A DNA stretch of 64,000 nt from Azospira inquinata (GTDB lineage: Bacteria > Pseudomonadota > Gammaproteobacteria > Burkholderiales > Rhodocyclaceae), in contig NZ_CP064782.1 of assembly GCF_018905915.1 (NCBI RefSeq), forward strand, positions 3,038,001-3,102,000, written 5' to 3'. The notes under the pieces were generated by a model. That model was not told the DNA's origin. It saw nothing but the letters and a program-made list of their open reading frames with translations, and searched no databases. Made by a program: the position numbers and the translations under genes. Below, one piece after another: positions 29,189 to 36,480 of this stretch; within the stretch, counting starts at the first letter, position 1, and every line of letters begins with the position of its first letter.

Positions 29189-29692
29189 TTAATAAAGGCC
29201 GGCGTCAGTGATGGTGCATCCCTGCTTTGTCAGGGCTTCCACAACCGCAGCCCTTGTTTCCTTGTGAAATTTTATGTGCCTTGAGAGTGCTTCGCTATTT
29301 TTACAGTAGTCAAAGCTATTAGGTCTGAGCTTGACGTAAAAATAATGGTTAGAAAATATTCCCCGGATTTCTTCTTCCCTATATTTATACGCCGCATAAT
29401 TATCGCTGTTCCCTGAGATAATTATTGGTGGATATATTTTTTGACAATTTGAGTAATCTCCGTCGTCATCCTTGCTGAAAATAATGATGTCGAGCCGTTT
29501 GTTGTCATTGCTTTCTAGGTGGCGCGAGGGAGTGCTGTGCTTGTCTTGAAAGTAGTGAAGGAACGAAGGTGGAGCAAAGTCTGCGTGGTCAATGATATGA
29601 TAAATATTCTGATTGTTGCTGTTTGCGTGTAGTGGAGATATGTAAAAAAGAATAATTGTAAAAATAAGAGTTTGCGCTTTTTTGTGGGGCAT
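29189..29692 (-). CDS. small exported protein of unknown function, AT-rich
   Basis: A 167-residue protein with a signal peptide (MPHKKAQTLIFTIILFYISPLHANS, likely cleaved after the Ala of HANS-type site), so it is periplasmic or secreted. The mature part has three cysteines (near QKIYPP, NSFDYCKN, KQGCTI), one or two of which may pair. I do not recognise the family. A strong ribosome site (AGAGGAGAA) sets the start. Base use is strongly AT-rich compared with the cyclase gene downstream. It is the last gene of the leftward series vgrG-effector-immunity-propeller and lies 76 bases after the propeller gene. It could be a further immunity protein, but nothing in the sequence proves it. Confidence 0.7.
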   Translation of the reverse strand: MPHKKAQTLIFTIILFYISPLHANSNNQNIYHIIDHADFAPPSFLHYFQDKHSTPSRHLESNDNKRLDIIIFSKDDDGDYSNCQKIYPPIIISGNSDNYAAYKYREEEIRGIFSNHYFYVKLRPNSFDYCKNSEALSRHIKFHKETRAAVVEALTKQGCTITDAGLY

Positions 29693-29735
29693 TTCTCCTC
29701 TCTGCTTCTAGTTACTGAGGGCGTTATTTGAATGA

Positions 29736-29757
29736 GGGGGGGCGACCTCACCCCCCC
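29736..29757 (-). terminator. G7/C7 hairpin after the beta-propeller gene
   Basis: Seven G (29736-29742) and seven C (29751-29757) can pair around an 8-base loop, 12 bases after the stop of the propeller gene and before the small exported gene. There is no good T-run, so it may be a weak terminator or transcript-stabilising stem. Confidence 0.4.
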
Positions 29758-29768
29758 AATAAAAATAT

Positions 29769-31121
29769 TTATTTTGCGTTTCGCCAATATAGAGAATGAC
29801 CCTCATATTTCCATATGCGGTTACGTTCCTTCTCGTAATACCAGGCCCAAGCAAACCCATCGCTTTCTTTGTCCCAAGTTTTTCCGTTATCCGTGCTGAT
29901 TAGCGTAACGGAGTCGCTCATGACTTCCCCCGGCTTACGGCTTTCTCCTGAGAGAATTAGTTGCCCCTCGTTTCCCAGAAACAAAGCCCCTGGGACGACG
30001 TCGCTGGAAAATTGATGTTTAAAAACCTCTCTGTTGTTTCTATAAAGGAGGTAGGCGGCTGGGCGGCGCTCAATGTCAGGTTTGTCATCGGGAGGGGCTT
30101 TTCCGACAAAACTGATCAAATGAATATTTCCGTCTAAGGAACCTTTAATGTCTGCTAAGGATTGATTGCATAGAACAATATCCGGATATAACCATTTTCG
30201 AGGTGGCTCGGTATGGGGAATACCCCAGGGGATACTATAAAGAAGGGTACTTTCTGTGATTTCAGTGGGGGTTTTTGGAAGTTTTATTTTTCTGATATAG
30301 AACGATATGTGTAAGGTTCCATTGCTGTCCAGGTCATAGGCACTAAATCTTGCGCGCACATCCCTTACCATTGGAGAAAAACCATTTCCATCAGGATTAT
30401 CTGTTAGTTGTTGATTAGTCCAAGGAGGCAGAGTTATTTCTAACCAATGCTCACCACCGTCAGATGTTTTCCATATGCGCATCCCATCAGCAATAAGGTA
30501 GCCATGTCGTCCGTCCGGTAAAAAAAGAGGCTGTCCCGGTTGTACTCGATCAGGCCAAGGTAATTGGTGCCAGGTATTGCCTCCGTCGACGCTTTTCCAA
30601 AGTGTATGCCAGCGCTGTCCATACCCATCTGGACCATTAGGTAATTTGTAATTAGTCCAATCTGTAGTTACGTAAATTGTTCTCCAGTCTGGCGATATCC
30701 ACCAAGCCCCATTTTGTCCTGGCTTTTCAAATATTCGTGCGATTCCATTCTTTAAATTCCCACGAAGAATGCGAATGGTGGATCTATTTTCAATTTCGTC
30801 TTCGTCCTTCATCCAGGGCTCTGTTTCTTCCGGTTTATAGTTGTCCGGTAATTTTCCTGTAGGTACCGCCTTAAACTTTATTTCCGGTGTTATTGGCTTA
30901 AAAACAATGGCCTGGGTTCCAGATATTCTCAAGTCACCGCCGCCGTAAGGCTTGTCATGTTCCATTAGTTCTGTTTCATAAGTCCATATATTAAGTGCCT
31001 TGTATAAACCATATCCCCCTGCGGTAAGTAATACAATGAAAAATGTGATCGCTAATATTGCTTTAATAATGGGGCATAAAATACACCAGATTCCTAATGA
31101 AAAAGAATGGAGAAAATTTTT
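29769..31121 (-). CDS. membrane-anchored BNR/sialidase-like beta-propeller protein; start codon not identifiable
   Basis: From the first ATG (30965) it is 398 residues. Three BNR/Asp-box repeats are visible (SVDGGNTWHQL, TSDGGEHWLEI, STDNGKTWDKE), as in sialidase-like or YCF48-like propellers. The same frame stays open upstream to base 31121 and encodes a clear membrane helix (IKAILAITFFIVLLTAGG) and linker that join straight onto MEHDKPY. This extension contains no ATG, GTG or TTG; an ATG at 31139 in the same frame is cut off by a TAA at 31122-31124. The gene therefore either uses a rare start such as ATT, starts at 30965 without its anchor, or has lost its 5' end. AT-rich. Function unknown; it follows the immunity-type genes on the same strand. 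Confidence 0.68.
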   Translation of the reverse strand, partial: KNFLHSFSLGIWCILCPIIKAILAITFFIVLLTAGGYGLYKALNIWTYETELMEHDKPYGGGDLRISGTQAIVFKPITPEIKFKAVPTGKLPDNYKPEETEPWMKDEDEIENRSTIRILRGNLKNGIARIFEKPGQNGAWWISPDWRTIYVTTDWTNYKLPNGPDGYGQRWHTLWKSVDGGNTWHQLPWPDRVQPGQPLFLPDGRHGYLIADGMRIWKTSDGGEHWLEITLPPWTNQQLTDNPDGNGFSPMVRDVRARFSAYDLDSNGTLHISFYIRKIKLPKTPTEITESTLLYSIPWGIPHTEPPRKWLYPDIVLCNQSLADIKGSLDGNIHLISFVGKAPPDDKPDIERRPAAYLLYRNNREVFKHQFSSDVVPGALFLGNEGQLILSGESRKPGEVMSDSVTLISTDNGKTWDKESDGFAWAWYYEKERNRIWKYEGHSLYWRNAK

Positions 31122-31187
31122 TTAAATATGAAAATTCATCGTTTTAGTTGTTGCTAACCAAGTCTTTGGTGTGCACAAGGACACTTC

Positions 31188-32319
31188 TTATTTTGATAAA
31201 GGCCGTCCCGTGGCCGGGTCCAGCCCCTTGGCCTTTGCCATGGCAACAATACGGGCTTCACTGGGGAGGGGCGGGGGCTGGTTGGCTTCCCAGGCTTCCT
31301 GCCACTCCAGCTTGCCGTTCCAGGCTGGCAGCTTGGCGGGGGGCAGGGGAACGATCCGGTCTATTTCTGGGACCTGAGGTTTCAGGTAGGAGTAGACGGA
31401 GAGCATGTCCGCAATGATGCGATATCGCCTTGCCCGTTCTGGATCTTTTTGTCTGGCCTAAGTAATGCAGTTCATCGTTCGAGGCTGGGCCCGTAAAGCC
31501 ATGTTCAAGAAAGGATGGGGCCACCTCGTTTCCGGCTTTTGCGCCGAGCTGGAAGATTTTGAGGGCTTCTTCGTAGTGTTTTAGTATTTTTTGGTGGATG
31601 GCGTATTCCAGGGCCGCTTCGCCATGGCCTTGTTCTGCTGCGCAGCGGAACATGGCATAGCCGATCGCTTGAATATCCGGTGGATTGCCAACCCCGCTGA
31701 TTTTATCTCCCACTACGTACTGAGCTTCCGGATTCCCCAGGTCGGCCGCCTTTCGGTAGTACTTCAAAGCCAGTTCCTCGTCTTCCTTCACCCCATAGCC
31801 CTGTTCCAGCATCCGGGCCATGTCGTAATAGCCCCCCGGAATGCCACGGCGGATCAGGTCCTGGGTCAGTTGATAGATTTCTTCTTCCCGGTTATCGCTG
31901 GTGGCATTGCCTTCCCCCAGGAGGCTTCTTAGTTCCAGGTTGGCTTTGTCGTGACCATAAGCCGTGGCAATGCGTAGCAGCCGTTCCATTTGGGGATATT
32001 GGGCCGGGTTCTCCGTGAGCAGGTTCTTTTTACGGAGCCAGCGGGCGTAGCGGTAAAGCTGGTCTGCTTCCGGGTCCCGGGGCGGGATGCGGTCTTTTTC
32101 GTAGGCGCAGGTAAAACTTAAACGGGCTTTAACCTGTGCCCAGCTTTTGCCGTCTTGGGGGACGCTGATTTCCGGGAGGTCCGACATTCGGTGACCTTCC
32201 CCTAGAAAGGGGACCTCCCCATCGCAGGCCGTGAGGGCAATAAGGAGGGGAGCGAGGCACCAGAGGCTGCTGGCCTGCCACCCCTTCCTATTCCCTTTGA
32301 TCGGGCCGCTCCGGTTCAT
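31188..32319 (-). pseudogene. third Sel1-repeat lipoprotein (Tli5b-type immunity), frameshifted copy
   Basis: Nearly identical to the copy just upstream but with one extra base: an A5 run on the coding strand (T5 at plus-strand 31445-31449, GGATCTTTTTGTCTGG) replaces GGATCTTTGGTCTGG. As written, translation from 32319 leaves frame after LGQTK and stops at 31258 (353 residues); the normal last 72 codons remain intact in the other frame to 31188. It keeps the lipobox (LLIALTAC) and the Sel1 repeats. Its ATG overlaps the stop of the previous copy (ATGA). It may be an inactive copy, a variant with a new C-terminus, or a homopolymer sequencing error. Confidence 0.8.
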
Positions 32320-33446
32320 TTTGGCAAGGGCCTTCCCGTGGCCGGGTCCAGGCCCTTGGCCTTTGCCATGGCCACGATTCGGGCCTCGCTGGGGAGGGGA
32401 GGAGGCTGATTGGCCTCCCAGGCTTCCTGCCATTCTAGTTTGCCGTTCCAGGTGGGTAGCTTGGCTGGGGGCAGGGGAACGATCCGGTCTATTTCTGGGG
32501 CCTGAGGTTTAAGGTAGGAGTAGACGGAGAGCATGTCCGCAATAGCGAGATATCGCCTTGCCCGTTCTGGATCTTTGGTCTGGCCTAAGTAATGCAGCTC
32601 ATCGTTCGAGGCTGGGCCCGTAAAGCCATGTTCAAGAAAGGATGCAGCCACCTCGTTTCCGGCTTTTGCTCCAAGTTGGAAGATTTTGAGAGCTTCCTCA
32701 TGGTTTCCTAAATCTTTCTGGTGGATGGCGTATTCCAGAGCCGCTTCCCCATGACCTTGTTCTGCCGCGCAACGGTACATGGCATAGCCGATCGCTTGAA
32801 TATCCGGTGGATTGCCAACCCCGCTGATTTTATCTCCCACCACGTATTGAGCTTCCGGATTCCCCAGATCGGCTGCCTTTCGGTAGTACTTCAAAGCCAG
32901 TTCCTCGTCTTCCTTCACCCCATAGCCCTGTTCCAGCATTCGGGCCATGTCGTAATAGCCCCCCGGGATACCCCGGCGGATCAGGTCCTGGGTCAGTTGA
33001 TAGATTTCTTCCTCCCGGTTATCGCTGGTGGCATTGCCTTCCCCCAGGAGACTTCTTAGCTCCAGGTTGGCTTTGTCGTGGCCATAGGCCGTGGCAATAC
33101 GCAGCAGCCTTTCCATTTTGGGATATTGGGCTGGGTCTTCCGGGAGCAGGTTCTTTTTACGGAGCCAGCGGGCGTAGTGATAAAGTTGGTCTGCCTCCGG
33201 GTCCCGGGGCGGGATGCGGTCTTTTTCATAAGCGCAGGTAAAACTTAAACGGGCTTTTACCTGTACCCAGCTTTTACCGTCTTTGGGGACGCTGATTTCT
33301 GGGAGGTCTGACATTCGGTGACCTTTCCCTAGAAAGGGGACCTCCCCATCGCAGGCGGTGAGGGCGAAAAGGAGGGGGGCGAGGCACCAGAGGCGGCTGA
33401 CCTGCCACCCCTTCCCATTCCCTTTGAACGGGCCTCTCCGGTTCAT
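32316..33446 (-). CDS. second Sel1-repeat lipoprotein, Tli5b-type T6SS immunity protein
   Basis: A 376-residue protein with an N-terminal lipoprotein signal (lipobox LLFALTAC, Cys near 31), so likely anchored in the periplasm. The middle holds Sel1-like helical repeats (GGYYDMARMLEQGYGVKEDEELALKYYRKAADLG, then PEAQYVVGDK and GHGEAALEYAIHQKDLG). It starts in an ATGA overlap with the stop of the previous copy, so translation is coupled. In Pseudomonas aeruginosa, three tandem Sel1-type proteins (PA5086-PA5088) follow PldB and protect against it; gene order here is the same. Immunity is therefore inferred from family and context. Codon differences show it is not a very recent copy throughout. 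Confidence 0.85.
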   Translation of the reverse strand: MNRRGPFKGNGKGWQVSRLWCLAPLLFALTACDGEVPFLGKGHRMSDLPEISVPKDGKSWVQVKARLSFTCAYEKDRIPPRDPEADQLYHYARWLRKKNLLPEDPAQYPKMERLLRIATAYGHDKANLELRSLLGEGNATSDNREEEIYQLTQDLIRRGIPGGYYDMARMLEQGYGVKEDEELALKYYRKAADLGNPEAQYVVGDKISGVGNPPDIQAIGYAMYRCAAEQGHGEAALEYAIHQKDLGNHEEALKIFQLGAKAGNEVAASFLEHGFTGPASNDELHYLGQTKDPERARRYLAIADMLSVYSYLKPQAPEIDRIVPLPPAKLPTWNGKLEWQEAWEANQPPPLPSEARIVAMAKAKGLDPATGRPLPK

Positions 33447-34540
33447 TTTGGCAAGGGCCTTCCCGTGGCCGGGTCCAGCCCCTTGGCCTTTGCCATGGCA
33501 ACAATACGGGCTTCACTGGGGAGGGGCGGGGGCTGGTTGGCTTCCCAGGCTTCCTGCCACTCCAGCTTGCCGTTCCAGGCTGGCAGCTTGGCGGGGGGCA
33601 GGGGGACGATCCGGTCTATTTCTGGGACCTGGGGCTTTAGGTAGGAGTAGCCGGAGAGCATTTCTCCAATGAGGCGGTATCGCCGTACTCGTTCCGGGTC
33701 TTTGGTTTGCCCTAAGTATTCCAATTCATCATTCAGCTGCGGACCGTTAAATCCCTTTTCCAAAGCGAAGGCAGCTGTTTCATTTCCAGCTTTTGCGCCG
33801 AGTTGGAAGATTTTGAGAGCTTCGTCATAGTTTTTTAGAGCCTGCTGGTGGATGGCATATTCCAGGGCGGCTTGACCGTGGCCTTGTTCTGCTGCGCAGT
33901 GGTACATCTCCATGCCAATATTTTGTATATCCAAGTGGCCTGTTTGACGTACTAGTTTATCTCCCACCACATACTGAGCCTCCGGATTCCCCAGGTCGGC
34001 CGCCTTTCGGTAATACTTCAAAGCCAGTTCGTCATCTTCCTTCACCCCATAGCCCTGTTCCAGCATCCGGGCCATGTCGTAATAGCCTCCCGGGATACCC
34101 TGACGGATCAGGTCCTGGGTCAGTTGATAGATTTCTTCCTCCCGGTTGTCGCTGGTGGCATTGCCTTCCCCCAGGAGACTTCTTAGTTCCAGGTTGGCTT
34201 TGTCGTGACCATAAGCGGTGGCAATGCGTAGCAGCCGTTCCATTGGGGGATATTGGGCCGGGTCTTCCGGGAGCAGGTTCTTTTTACGGAGCCAGCGGGC
34301 GTAGAGGTAAAGCTGGTCAGCTTCCGGGTCCCGGGGCGGGATGCGGTCTTTTTCATAAGCGCAGGTAAAACTTAAACGGGCTTTGACCTGCACCCAGCTT
34401 TTACCGTCTTTGGGGACGCTGATTTCTGGGAGGTCTGACATTCGAGGTTCCTTACTAAATAGAGGGTGATCCGGGTCGCAGGCCGCTAGGGTGATGAGGA
34501 GCGGGGCTAACCGCCAGATTTTGTTGGAGTTAGTCTCCAT
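33443..34540 (-). CDS. first Sel1-repeat lipoprotein, Tli5b-type T6SS immunity protein
   Basis: A 365-residue lipoprotein (METNSNKIWRLAPLLITLAAC; lipobox LAAC) with Sel1-like repeats. It is the closest copy to the phospholipase gene. The ATG at 34540, 11 bases inside the end of the effector gene, is preferred over one at 34564 because AAGGA precedes it. Residues roughly 215-290 differ from the other two copies (KLVRQTGHLDIQNIGMEMYHC, FALEKGFNGPQLNDELEYLG), while the ends are almost the same. Expected to bind and neutralise the effector in the periplasm, by analogy with P. aeruginosa Tli5b. Variation in the middle may reflect different effector specificity. Confidence 0.85.
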   Translation of the reverse strand: METNSNKIWRLAPLLITLAACDPDHPLFSKEPRMSDLPEISVPKDGKSWVQVKARLSFTCAYEKDRIPPRDPEADQLYLYARWLRKKNLLPEDPAQYPPMERLLRIATAYGHDKANLELRSLLGEGNATSDNREEEIYQLTQDLIRQGIPGGYYDMARMLEQGYGVKEDDELALKYYRKAADLGNPEAQYVVGDKLVRQTGHLDIQNIGMEMYHCAAEQGHGQAALEYAIHQQALKNYDEALKIFQLGAKAGNETAAFALEKGFNGPQLNDELEYLGQTKDPERVRRYRLIGEMLSGYSYLKPQVPEIDRIVPLPPAKLPAWNGKLEWQEAWEANQPPPLPSEARIVAMAKAKGLDPATGRPLPK

Positions 34541-36467
34541 TGCTGCGATCCTTAGTTCCGGCATAGAATTCCACCAAAGAGGCGATAGGCGAGTGTCCGA
34601 AACCTTGTTGTTCTTTGTTTCGGTTGATGACGTAATCCCAATTTTTGTAAGCCTCTGCCATTCCTTTTAGCCCTAGAGCTTCTTCTCCACTTTTGCTTTT
34701 TGTATGTAATCCCCACAGGTGTTTGCGGGTCGGCGTGGTAATTTCCGGGCGGTGGTGGGCGATGTTGAGTTCGCTATCCACCTGCATGCTGCGGGTATTC
34801 AAGTTGGCGCTACCCAGGGTCATGAAAGCGTCGTCAATGAGCATTAGCTTGGCGTGTACATAGACCGGAACCCAAGGGTGGCCTTGGGGAGTATTGGGTG
34901 CAACCAGGGTGCAGATATGGCATTTCAGCCCGGGCCGGTCGATGGCGGTAACTTTGTAGTTTTTGTCCTGGATGGTGGCCAATTCCCTGGCTTTTTCCTT
35001 TTGCTTGGCCTCTGCTGCCCGAACCTGGGCATTGGCCTTGTCGTAGCGTTGGGTCAGGTCTTGGGCTGTATTAGGCAACCCCGCCAACTGGCTGGCCTCC
35101 ACGTCTAGTCCATGAAGCGAAGAGCGGGCGGACCGGACTTCCGTATTGGCGTCGCCTAAGGCACGCTTCGCCTGATCTTCCCGTTCTGCTTTTGCCACAT
35201 TGGGTAGAACATCAGCCCGGCCCAGGCTTTCCAACATGCGATAGGTATTGACTTTACCTGCGCCCAAGCCTTCATTTTCGTCGGCGTTAGTGATTGCAAA
35301 CAGATAGATAGGGCCATGCTTTCCCGGATCCCGCTTCATCTGGGCTTGTTTTGCCGCACAGGCTTTGAGCGTTTCTGCGAACGGTGGCCAGCGGAAGTAT
35401 TGGTTTTCCACATAGACATATTGGGAAGCCATGGTCAGCGCTTGCAAATAACATTTTTTTATATCTTCGACTGCTTTTTTTTGGGATTGGGTGCGCAAAA
35501 ATTGCCCCTTGATATAATTATCCCTGAGGGCGTAGGGGTAATCCTTGAATCGGGGCGGGGGAAGAGATTCTCCTGTTTCGTCTTTCCAGGCTTGGGCAAA
35601 GTTATCAAATAAATCTCCCACTAATTCGCCGGTTATCCTGGCGGAAAAATCCTGACGGGGCAGGTGGCCATTTCTTCCAGTATTGCTCGTGTATCTTTTA
35701 TAGCCATGCGGACTATCGTCCCAATACTCGTCAAGCATGTTATGTCCCATAACATAGCCGACACAATGATGGGGGTCTTCATAATCAATAACGACTGATT
35801 TTTGGTGGTGGGAGGGGCCTGCGGCTAGTTTGAGTTTGGTTTCGTTGCTTAGGTCTTTGTCGTCATAACGCTTTTCCTTTAATCTTTCTCGGTCGCTATT
35901 GGAAAAGCCACGGCTGACAAATATTATATTTCCCGTTTTTGGCGTGGGGTTAATCCCCTTTATTTCTGACTTTTTGTTATAGTCGTTAAGAGTCTGATAT
36001 CTGTCGTAACGAAAAAACCACTGTTGGTTATATTTGTATTGGTTGTCCGACATATTGCTAGGCTGATCTTTAATGGCTGATGCATGTCGCCCAGGAAGAT
36101 TTGCTTCTCCTGGTATCATTCCTGTGATATTTATACCAAGACCTGCTGGATTTACTGCGTAGCTAATTATTCTTATCTTTACCCCGCGCTGGCCAACTTG
36201 TTCTAGTAACTCTCCAATGCAGGGTGTTGCTTCATTCCCATCACGGATAAAATACATCGAGGGTTGAAATCCCCAACAAACTATTGAGACCGATTTCTTG
36301 GCTCTGGCTATGGCTTCATGAATATCCCTGAAGGCATCTTTTCCATTGACGAGTAGGTGGAAAGCGCCGTTTTTTGGGGTATATTCCGATTTATTTAAAA
36401 ACCATTGCGGAGTTAGGGTGGCGGATGATGTGTTATTTAGGCTGAGTGGTACGTTTATTTTGCTCAT
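34530..36467 (-). CDS. phospholipase D effector, PldB/Tle5b type (type VI secretion)
   Basis: A 645-residue phospholipase D superfamily protein with both catalytic HKD motifs: HQKSVVID at 221-228 and HAKLMLID at 538-545, the latter followed by LGSANLNTRSM. Between them is VYVENQYFRWPPF (about 351-363), a hallmark of the PldA/PldB group, and an Ala/Lys/Glu-rich helical insert (about 425-500). No signal peptide is present, as expected for T6SS cargo. It would hydrolyse membrane phospholipids, such as phosphatidylethanolamine, in target cells. It starts 13 bases after vgrG and overlaps the first immunity gene, matching the VgrG5-PldB-three Sel1 order of P. aeruginosa. The gene is AT-rich compared with core genes. 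No clear ribosome site is seen, so it may depend on translation of vgrG. Confidence 0.88.
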   Translation of the reverse strand: MSKINVPLSLNNTSSATLTPQWFLNKSEYTPKNGAFHLLVNGKDAFRDIHEAIARAKKSVSIVCWGFQPSMYFIRDGNEATPCIGELLEQVGQRGVKIRIISYAVNPAGLGINITGMIPGEANLPGRHASAIKDQPSNMSDNQYKYNQQWFFRYDRYQTLNDYNKKSEIKGINPTPKTGNIIFVSRGFSNSDRERLKEKRYDDKDLSNETKLKLAAGPSHHQKSVVIDYEDPHHCVGYVMGHNMLDEYWDDSPHGYKRYTSNTGRNGHLPRQDFSARITGELVGDLFDNFAQAWKDETGESLPPPRFKDYPYALRDNYIKGQFLRTQSQKKAVEDIKKCYLQALTMASQYVYVENQYFRWPPFAETLKACAAKQAQMKRDPGKHGPIYLFAITNADENEGLGAGKVNTYRMLESLGRADVLPNVAKAEREDQAKRALGDANTEVRSARSSLHGLDVEASQLAGLPNTAQDLTQRYDKANAQVRAAEAKQKEKARELATIQDKNYKVTAIDRPGLKCHICTLVAPNTPQGHPWVPVYVHAKLMLIDDAFMTLGSANLNTRSMQVDSELNIAHHRPEITTPTRKHLWGLHTKSKSGEEALGLKGMAEAYKNWDYVINRNKEQQGFGHSPIASLVEFYAGTKDRSNGD

Positions 36468-36480
36468 TTGTTATTCTGTT

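Larger units (their letters stand above)
31188..34540 (-). repeat. three-fold tandem gene duplication (about 1.13 kb unit)
   Basis: Three head-to-tail copies of the Sel1 lipoprotein gene at 31188-32319, 32316-33446 and 33443-34540, each joined by ATGA. Long stretches are near-identical at DNA level, for example 31206-31405 with 33473-33650. Confidence 0.92.

Noticed and set aside
31440..31460. Programmed frameshift in the third Sel1 gene
   Set aside because: The shift needed is +1 over an A5 run without a known +1 signal, and the sister copies are in frame. A mutation or sequencing error is simpler.
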